Source of the DNA: Aliarcobacter sp017996075
GTDB lineage: Bacteria > Campylobacterota > Campylobacteria > Campylobacterales > Arcobacteraceae
Assembly: GCF_051062515.1 (NCBI RefSeq)
Contig: NZ_JAMXEK010000001.1
Length of the DNA: 64,000 nt
Reading direction: 5' to 3' (one strand)
How positions within the stretch are numbered: position 1 is the first letter of the stretch; the number at the start of each line of letters is the position of its first letter. Under the pieces are notes generated by a model, which saw only the letters and a list, made by a program, of their open reading frames with translations, searched no databases and was not told where the DNA came from. Shown here one piece after another: positions 59,208 through 64,000 of the stretch. The position numbers were made by a program, and so were the translations under genes.

Positions 59208-60524
59208 ATGCAAAAAGATATTTTTAGACCATTTTTAAATGAGAATAGTGATAAACTGAATTTTCTTAGATATAACACAATAGGTAAAAACAAAGATAAA
59301 TATTTTGATTTCACAGCCTCAGGTCTTGCTTTTAGACAAATTGAAAATAGAATCCACGAAGTTTTAGAAACTTATGCAAACACTCACTCAAAAGAGAGTA
59401 GTAATGCAAAAATTACTACTAAATATTATGAAGATGCTAGACAAACTTTACAAAAAAGTTTAGAAATTGATGATAGCTTTACTATTTTACCTTGTGGTTC
59501 AGGAGCAACTGGTGCTATAAAAAAACTACAAGAGATTTTAGGAGTTTATATTCCACCAAAAACAAAAGAGCGGCTAAAAGAAAAAGGTCTAAAAATAGAT
59601 AAAAAGTCTATGCCTTTGGTAATTGTTGGACCCTATGAACATCACTCAAATGAGGTTAGTTTTAGAGAGAGTTTGGCACAAGTTAAAAGAGTGAAACTTA
59701 GAAAAGATGGTTTAATAGACCTTGAGCACTTAGAAAATATATTAGAAAAAAATAAAAATCGTGAGATTATAGGCTCTTTTACAATAGCTTCAAATGTAAG
59801 TGGAATAATAACTTGCTACAAAAAAATATCAAATCTTTTAAGAAAATATAAGGCAACTGTCTGTTTTGATGCAGCTGCAAGTAGTTCGTACATGAATATT
59901 TCATCATCATATTATGATGCACTATTTTTATCTCCTCATAAACTTTTAGGAGGTGTTGGATCTTGTGGAATTTTAGTAGTTAAAAAATTTTTAGTAGATA
60001 CATCTTTACCACCAAGCTTTGCAGGTGGTGGAACGGTAAAATATGTAAATAAAAGTTATCAAATATATGAAGAACAAATAGAAGTAAGAGAAGATGCTGG
60101 AACTCCAGCAATTACACAATTCATAAGAGCTGCTTTGGCATATAAGTTAAGAAATGAAATAGGCTTTGAATTTATAGAAAGTAGAAAAAAAGAGTTATAC
60201 TTATACCTATTGGAAGAGCTAAAAAGTATCCAAAATTTACTTATTTATGGAAATAAAAAGAGCCATAATATTGGTATTGTATCTTTTAATATAAAAGATT
60301 TTAATCCTTACACATTGTGTGAAAAACTTTCAAATAGTGGTTTCCAAACTAGAGCTGGTTGTTCTTGTGCTGGACCTTATGGACATGATTTACTGGGACT
60401 TAAAAAAGTATCTATGAAAAATCGACCAGGTTGGCTTAGAGTTGGAGTTCACTATATTCAAACAAAAGATGAAATTAAAGCTTTGGTTGATGAGATTAAA
60501 AATAGTTTAAAAACTACTTTATAA
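59208..60524 (+). CDS. Class V aminotransferase / cysteine-desulfurase-like enzyme
   Basis: A 438-residue PLP enzyme. PLP lysine in LSPHKLLGGVGSCGIL; FTASGLAFRQIE, GSGATGAIKKLQ and EHHSNEVSFRESLAQV in the N-terminal part; FDAAASSSYMN for the ring aspartate; a C-terminal TRAGCSCAGPYGHDLLGL with a Cys at the position of the persulfide cysteine of SufS/Csd enzymes. Desulfurase or selenocysteine-lyase-like activity is therefore possible, but the long insertions (KERLKEKGLKIDKKSMP) separate it from the standard IscS and SufS. The 3' end overlaps the convergent mazF by 11 bases. Confidence 0.82.
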   Translation: MQKDIFRPFLNENSDKLNFLRYNTIGKNKDKYFDFTASGLAFRQIENRIHEVLETYANTHSKESSNAKITTKYYEDARQTLQKSLEIDDSFTILPCGSGATGAIKKLQEILGVYIPPKTKERLKEKGLKIDKKSMPLVIVGPYEHHSNEVSFRESLAQVKRVKLRKDGLIDLEHLENILEKNKNREIIGSFTIASNVSGIITCYKKISNLLRKYKATVCFDAAASSSYMNISSSYYDALFLSPHKLLGGVGSCGILVVKKFLVDTSLPPSFAGGGTVKYVNKSYQIYEEQIEVREDAGTPAITQFIRAALAYKLRNEIGFEFIESRKKELYLYLLEELKSIQNLLIYGNKKSHNIGIVSFNIKDFNPYTLCEKLSNSGFQTRAGCSCAGPYGHDLLGLKKVSMKNRPGWLRVGVHYIQTKDEIKALVDEIKNSLKTTL

Positions 60525-60846
60525 TTGCATCTACTATAGCTTCAATCTCTTCTAGTATCTGCTTATCTACTTTTTCAACAAATTTTATATTTCTTGAGTT
60601 ATAATCAATAGATTTTAACTGTTCAGCCATAATAAAACCAGAAATTTTTTGGCTTTGGATTTTTACATGAAAAGGGAAATCCCTTTTTGTACTTGTAATT
60701 GGACAAGCAAATGCTAAACCTAAAGCTTTATTAAAAGTTTTATTACTTAAAATCAAAGCTGGTCTTCTTCCTTTTTGCTCGTGTCCCTTTTGTGGATCAA
60801 AATCTAATGTTACAATATCACCTTTGCTTGGAATATAATTTACCAT
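60514..60846 (-). CDS. mazF: MazF-family mRNA interferase toxin
   Basis: A 110-residue ribonuclease toxin of the SH3-like PemK/MazF fold: YIPSKGDIVTLDFDPQKGHEQKGRRPALILSNKTFN and ACPITSTKRDFPFHVKI, with the catalytic Arg (KGRRPA) and Thr (ITST) in their usual places. It cuts mRNA at short sequences; the motif is unknown. It overlaps mazE by seven bases, as in standard modules. Confidence 0.93.
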   Translation of the reverse strand: MVNYIPSKGDIVTLDFDPQKGHEQKGRRPALILSNKTFNKALGLAFACPITSTKRDFPFHVKIQSQKISGFIMAEQLKSIDYNSRNIKFVEKVDKQILEEIEAIVDAIIK

Positions 60847-61082
60847 ATTTCAGAACCACTCTTAGAGCTAAACTCTTCACTAGCTTTGTAACCTTTTGGT
60901 AGATTATTCACAAGCTCATCTATACTATATTTTTTCTCTTTTTTTGCTGGTTCTATTATTAATTTATTATCTTTTTGAGAGATATTTACCAAATCACCAA
61001 CTGCTAAATTTAACTTATCTAATATATCTTTTGGAACTCTAAAGCCTTGAGAGTTTCCCCATTTTGAAATAGTTACTGTCAT
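60840..61082 (-). CDS. mazE: MazE-family antitoxin (AbrB-type)
   Basis: An 80-residue protein. The N-terminal swapped-hairpin DNA-binding part is TVTISKWGNSQGFRVPKDILDKLNLAVGDLVNIS, and the acidic, flexible C-terminal half wraps the toxin. I start at the ATG at 61082, which has an AAAGGG site; an ATG at 61130 would add 16 residues with no homology to the family. The pair lies between convergent and divergent housekeeping genes. Confidence 0.9.
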   Translation of the reverse strand: MTVTISKWGNSQGFRVPKDILDKLNLAVGDLVNISQKDNKLIIEPAKKEKKYSIDELVNNLPKGYKASEEFSSKSGSEIW

Positions 61083-61179
61083 AAAAAACCCTTTTGGAAA
61101 TATTTTTTTGTATATACGAAGTTTATCCAAAGAGGATTTAAAAAGTCAATATATTTTTGAACTTAAAAATAAATCATTT

Positions 61180-61209
61180 AAAAGATAAGCAAGAGACTGC
61201 TTATCTTTT
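61180..61209. terminator. Strong hairpin terminator after the OMP gene
   Basis: AAAAGATAAGCA (61180-61191) and TGCTTATCTTTT (61198-61209) pair perfectly around a 6-base loop. T-runs flank both sides, so it can end minus-strand transcription of the OMP gene and block plus-strand transcription. Confidence 0.85.
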
Positions 61210-61236
61210 TTTTCGAAATTTTAAAGAAGATTAAAA

Positions 61237-61833
61237 TTAGAATTTGTAGTTAATTCCAACCATTGTACCAATTGAATAATCTAATTCAGCTTTTACATTA
61301 ATCCAATCTGCTCCATTTCTTGCAGAATATGTTTTTTCAACATCATGTCTTGTATAATTTAAACCAAATTCAAACTCTATATTTTTTGTAATATCATAAA
61401 TATATCCCGTTTGTAATCCATAAGCAAATCCAGTATCATCAACACCATCTAAATTTTTTTTACCTTTAAATGATGTACTTCCTAAATGAGCTCCAACATA
61501 TACTCTAGAATCATTATTTACTGGAATTAAATAATCATATCCTGCCATAACATTATGAACATTTGCATCACTATTAAATGCGGGAGCATAAGCTAAAGAA
61601 ATTCTATGTGTATTATCTAAAATAACTCCACCTTGTATTTTTGCTGTAAAAGATGATTCAGTATCACTTTCTGAAAGACTAAATGCATTACCAGACACAC
61701 TTCCTTGTGCACTTGCTTTAACTTTTGCCCAGTTAGCTCCAGCACCTGCTCCAATATATGGTTGAACATCAATTGCCATTGCAGATGTTCCTAAAGCTAA
61801 TAAACTAGCCATTGCTAATGATTTTTTAATCAT
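61237..61833 (-). CDS. Outer-membrane beta-barrel protein (opacity/OmpW-like)
   Basis: A 198-residue protein with signal peptide (MIKKSLAMASLLALGTSAMA) and alternating strands expected for an eight-stranded barrel: VQPYIGAGAGANWAKVK, FTAKIQGGVILDNTHRISLAY, MAGYDYLIPVNNDSRVYVGAHLGS, GFAYGLQTGYIYDITKNIEFEFGLNYTRHDV. It ends in aromatic Phe (GINYKF), the outer-membrane insertion signal. The function (pore, adhesin or structural) is not readable. Confidence 0.85.
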   Translation of the reverse strand: MIKKSLAMASLLALGTSAMAIDVQPYIGAGAGANWAKVKASAQGSVSGNAFSLSESDTESSFTAKIQGGVILDNTHRISLAYAPAFNSDANVHNVMAGYDYLIPVNNDSRVYVGAHLGSTSFKGKKNLDGVDDTGFAYGLQTGYIYDITKNIEFEFGLNYTRHDVEKTYSARNGADWINVKAELDYSIGTMVGINYKF

Positions 61834-62027
61834 ATTAATTTCCTTAAGTGTAATTTATACATAAAAAATGTATTAAATTTGATTATATCCGTTTATAATT
61901 ATTTTCTTATTTTTTTATATAAATTTTAATATATAAAATAATTATTGTGTATAAATGCAACACTATATATATGGTTGCATTAAATTTGCTAAACTTCATA
62001 AGATTAACACTATATAAGGTGTTAAAA

Positions 62028-62306
62028 TTGAATGAATATTTAGATTATCAATCAAAAGAGTTTTTAGATTTAATTTCTATGAATGTTGTTAAAATAAGAA
62101 AATCAAAAGGGTTTAGCCAATTAAGATTAGCAGTTGAGATGGGATATTCTAGTGCTTCATATATTGGAAGAATGGAGATTAGAAAAAACGGTGAACATTT
62201 CAATCTAATTCAACTTTTCAAAATAGTAAAAATTTTAGATGTATCTATAAAAGATATTTTTGAAGGAACAGATGAGATAATAAAAACAAAAGATACAAAC
62301 TATTAA
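62028..62306 (+). CDS. XRE-type helix-turn-helix regulator
   Basis: A 92-residue protein, mostly one Cro/CI-type domain: VVKIRKSKGFSQLRLAVEMGYSSASYIGRMEIRKNGEHFNLIQLFKIVKILDVSIKDIFEG. The start is a TTG at 62028 after an AAGG site eight bases upstream; no ATG is suitably placed, and longer readings of the frame would begin in AT-rich noncoding sequence. It is divergent from the OMP gene, so it may regulate either neighbour. It has no adjacent phage or toxin genes. Confidence 0.8.
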   Translation: MNEYLDYQSKEFLDLISMNVVKIRKSKGFSQLRLAVEMGYSSASYIGRMEIRKNGEHFNLIQLFKIVKILDVSIKDIFEGTDEIIKTKDTNY

Positions 62307-62351
62307 TTATCTATTTAAAAACTATTAACTCTAAATATTTATAATTCCTTT

Positions 62352-63494
62352 ATGAGTTTTATGATTTTCTTTTTAGTTTATTTTGTAGCATTTTTTCTTC
62401 AGACCTATACTATAAAAAAAAGATTTATAAATAAACTAAATTTTAGTCTTAAAACTAGGAAGTATCTTGGCTTTGCATTATATTTAACATTTTTTGGTGC
62501 TTTATTGTACCCAATGGCTAGATACTTTCCACTAGTGCCTAACTGGCTCTATTTTCTCCTTTCCCTACCAATTGGGGTGATTTTTTTAACATTTATTATC
62601 ACTATTTTTCACGATATCATTTCAATTGGATTTAAAAAAGCTTTCAAAAAATCAAAAATATCATCACAAAGAAGAAATTTTTTCAAAAAAACTTTTGATA
62701 TTGGTGCAACTTCACTAATTCTTGCAACAAATCTAAAAGCGATTGACAATGCAAGACATATTGAACTTGAAGTTATAGATGTAGAGATTAAAAATTTAAA
62801 GAAACCATATAAAATAATACAACTAAGTGATATTCATATTGGTGGATTAATAGATAAAAAATTTATAGAAGATTTAGTAAAAAAAGTAAATATTTTAAAT
62901 GGTGACCTTGTTGTTATAACTGGTGACCTTGTGGATACTAAATTAGAATTTGCAAAACCAGCCTTAGATGAATTAAAAAATATAAAATCAAAATATGGAA
63001 CATATTTTATAGTTGGAAATCACGAGTATTTTCATGGAGTTACTCCTATAATTAATTATGTAAATAATCTTGGAATTAAAGTTTTAGAAAATGAATCTGT
63101 ATATATTGGTGATGAAAATATTGGATTTAATCTAGCTGGAGTTTATGATAACTTTGGTTTTAAATATGGATCATATATTCCAGATATTAATAAAGCCTTG
63201 GAAAATTGTAAAAGCTCTCCAACAGTTCTTTTAGCTCATCAACCAAAATTTATTAACTCGATTTCCAATACATCAAATATTGATCTGATTTTATGTGGAC
63301 ACACTCATGGTGGGCAGATTTTCCCATTTAATTTCTTAGTAAAACTTGATCAGCCTTATGTAAAAGGTTTAAATATACACAATGAAACAACTCAAGTATA
63401 TGTAAACAAAGGAACAGGATTTTGGGGACCACCAATGAGACTTGGTGCTAGTAGTGAGATAACTATTTTAAATCTAAAAGAGGCAAAAGCCTAA
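62352..63494 (+). CDS. Membrane-anchored metallophosphoesterase
   Basis: A 380-residue protein. Three membrane helices near the N terminus (to about residue 85) and a hydrophobic segment around residue 115 that follows a QRRNFFKKTF motif, which may be a degenerate twin-arginine signal. The phosphoesterase core has all motifs: LSDIHIGG, GDLVDT, GNHEYFHG, LLAHQP and CGHTHGGQIFP. It resembles YkuE/YaeI enzymes, which act on UDP-diacylglucosamine or similar lipids outside the membrane. Confidence 0.9.
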   Translation: MSFMIFFLVYFVAFFLQTYTIKKRFINKLNFSLKTRKYLGFALYLTFFGALLYPMARYFPLVPNWLYFLLSLPIGVIFLTFIITIFHDIISIGFKKAFKKSKISSQRRNFFKKTFDIGATSLILATNLKAIDNARHIELEVIDVEIKNLKKPYKIIQLSDIHIGGLIDKKFIEDLVKKVNILNGDLVVITGDLVDTKLEFAKPALDELKNIKSKYGTYFIVGNHEYFHGVTPIINYVNNLGIKVLENESVYIGDENIGFNLAGVYDNFGFKYGSYIPDINKALENCKSSPTVLLAHQPKFINSISNTSNIDLILCGHTHGGQIFPFNFLVKLDQPYVKGLNIHNETTQVYVNKGTGFWGPPMRLGASSEITILNLKEAKA

Positions 63495-63505
63495 GCTTTT
63501 ACCTC

Positions 63506-63922
63506 TTATTTAATCTCTATTGATTTTTTAGATACATCATCTTTAAGTTTAGGAATAACTATTTCTAAAACTCCATTGTCACTTTTTGCTTCTATATTTT
63601 CAATATCTACATTATCTGGAAGTGTGAAACTTCTTGAAAATTTACCAAAATATGTCTCTATTTTGTAGTAATCTTCTTGTTTTACCTCTTCTTTAGTTTT
63701 TCTTTCACCACTTATAGTTAAGATACCTTTGTTTAAATCAACTTTTATATCTTCTTTTTTTACACCTGGCAAATCGACATCAACATGATATGCAAACTCA
63801 CCTTCTCTTGTATTTACAGTTGGTACAAAAGCTGTAACACCTTCATTATTTCCAACTTGTGTATATAAATTTTTCTCTATCTCTTTTAACTGTTTAAATG
63901 GGTCAAATTTTGTTAATAACAT
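63506..63922 (-). CDS. Small heat shock protein (Hsp20/alpha-crystallin)
   Basis: A 138-residue holdase. A short N-terminal arm (KFDPFKQLKEIEKNLY) is followed by the alpha-crystallin domain: EFAYHVDVDLPGVKKEDIKVDLNKGILTISGERK, YFGKFSRSFTLPDNVDIENIEAKSDNGVLEIVIPKL. The A-x-x-x-n-G-v-L motif is present. A perfect inverted repeat lies in its control region. Confidence 0.92.
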   Translation of the reverse strand: MLLTKFDPFKQLKEIEKNLYTQVGNNEGVTAFVPTVNTREGEFAYHVDVDLPGVKKEDIKVDLNKGILTISGERKTKEEVKQEDYYKIETYFGKFSRSFTLPDNVDIENIEAKSDNGVLEIVIPKLKDDVSKKSIEIK

Positions 63923-63945
63923 TGTGAACTCCTATTAAAATATTA

Positions 63946-63970
63946 AGTTTGATAGTACTTCTATCAAACT
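63946..63970. promoter_or_regulatory. Inverted repeat in the hsp20 control region
   Basis: AGTTTGATAG (63946-63955) and CTATCAAACT (63961-63970) form a perfect 10-bp inverted repeat with a 5-base centre, 24-48 bases before the hsp20 start. A -10-like gataaaat lies just upstream on the minus strand. It does not match CIRCE (TTAGCACTC/GAGTGCTAA) or HAIR (CTTGAGT/ACTCAAG). It may be an operator or a leader hairpin. Confidence 0.6.
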
Positions 63971-64000
63971 GCTGAAATTTTATCAAATTTTTTGGCACTT

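Noticed and set aside
61947..62027. Upstream start for the XRE regulator
   Set aside because: It would add a hydrophobic AT-driven segment not typical of the family; the TTG at 62028 has a ribosome site.
1..64000. CRISPR array or rRNA operon
   Set aside because: No regularly spaced repeat-spacer series, no cas-like genes and no rRNA sequence were seen.

Overview
The window is AT-rich chromosomal DNA from a Campylobacterota bacterium, most likely an Arcobacter/Aliarcobacter-type organism. The evidence is gene content and order recalled from Campylobacter and Helicobacter: rpmE-rsmI-rlmB-(exported protein)-aminotransferase-hom, RluA-type synthase/purB/nrdA, gatB-gpsA, and rsmA-rnj-kdsD. RNase J has a charged N-terminal extension and a UbiA-type prenyltransferase fits the futalosine menaquinone route. 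These assignments come from reading the sequence; no database search was possible.

Layout. 1-1031: the start of a type IIG restriction-modification gene that runs off the left edge. 1135-7819: a compact integrated element of about 6.7 kb in the 3' end of a tRNA-Arg(UCG) gene, bounded by a 20-bp direct repeat. It carries a tyrosine integrase and a small helix-turn-helix protein, an unknown protein, two exported Sel1-repeat proteins, and a three-gene leftward operon: HUH replication endonuclease, small possible ssDNA-binding protein, and a membrane-anchored FtsK/TcpA-like ATPase. I see no coat genes and no secretion-channel genes. 7803-16017: tRNA-Arg, mqnP, a lipoprotein, miaA, then rpmE-rsmI-rlmB-exported protein-aminotransferase-hom and an RluA-type synthase. 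16130-22460: purB, nrdA, nrdB, an OmpA-like protein and a small membrane protein. 22487-29131: quinone reductase-like, gpsA, gatB, SurA-like chaperone and dCMP deaminase on the minus strand, then accB-accC. 29351-35091: DEAD-box helicase, PiT transporter, AEC permease (apparently starting at ATA) and an asparagine-synthetase-like protein without the glutaminase cysteine. 35123-43372: a leftward block with an orphan antitoxin-like protein, PIN-PhoH ATPase, HemJ, RarA, a rRNA pseudouridine synthase, KdsD, RNase J and RsmA. 43443-48379: hisF, SIMPL-like protein, phosphorylase-like protein, rlmN, a 39-residue membrane protein, gltX and an RRM protein. 48419-55917: a metal-efflux island with a two-component system, YtkA-like protein and a TolC/adaptor/CusA-like RND pump. 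55977-63922: YceI, a lone trpB, a saccharopine-dehydrogenase-like and a class V aminotransferase pair, mazEF, an outer-membrane beta-barrel, an XRE regulator, a metallophosphoesterase and Hsp20.

Most of the window is housekeeping. The part most likely to be new is the small integrated element. It combines an ssDNA-type replication initiator with a DNA-pumping ATPase and a site-specific integrase, has candidate integrase arm sites near both ends, and has repeated operator-like sites in front of its rightward genes. Other notable points are two ParB parS-like sites about 4.8 kb apart, a 48-residue insertion in NrdA, the apparent AUA start codon, the amidotransferase-less asparagine synthetase homologue, and a perfect inverted repeat in front of hsp20.
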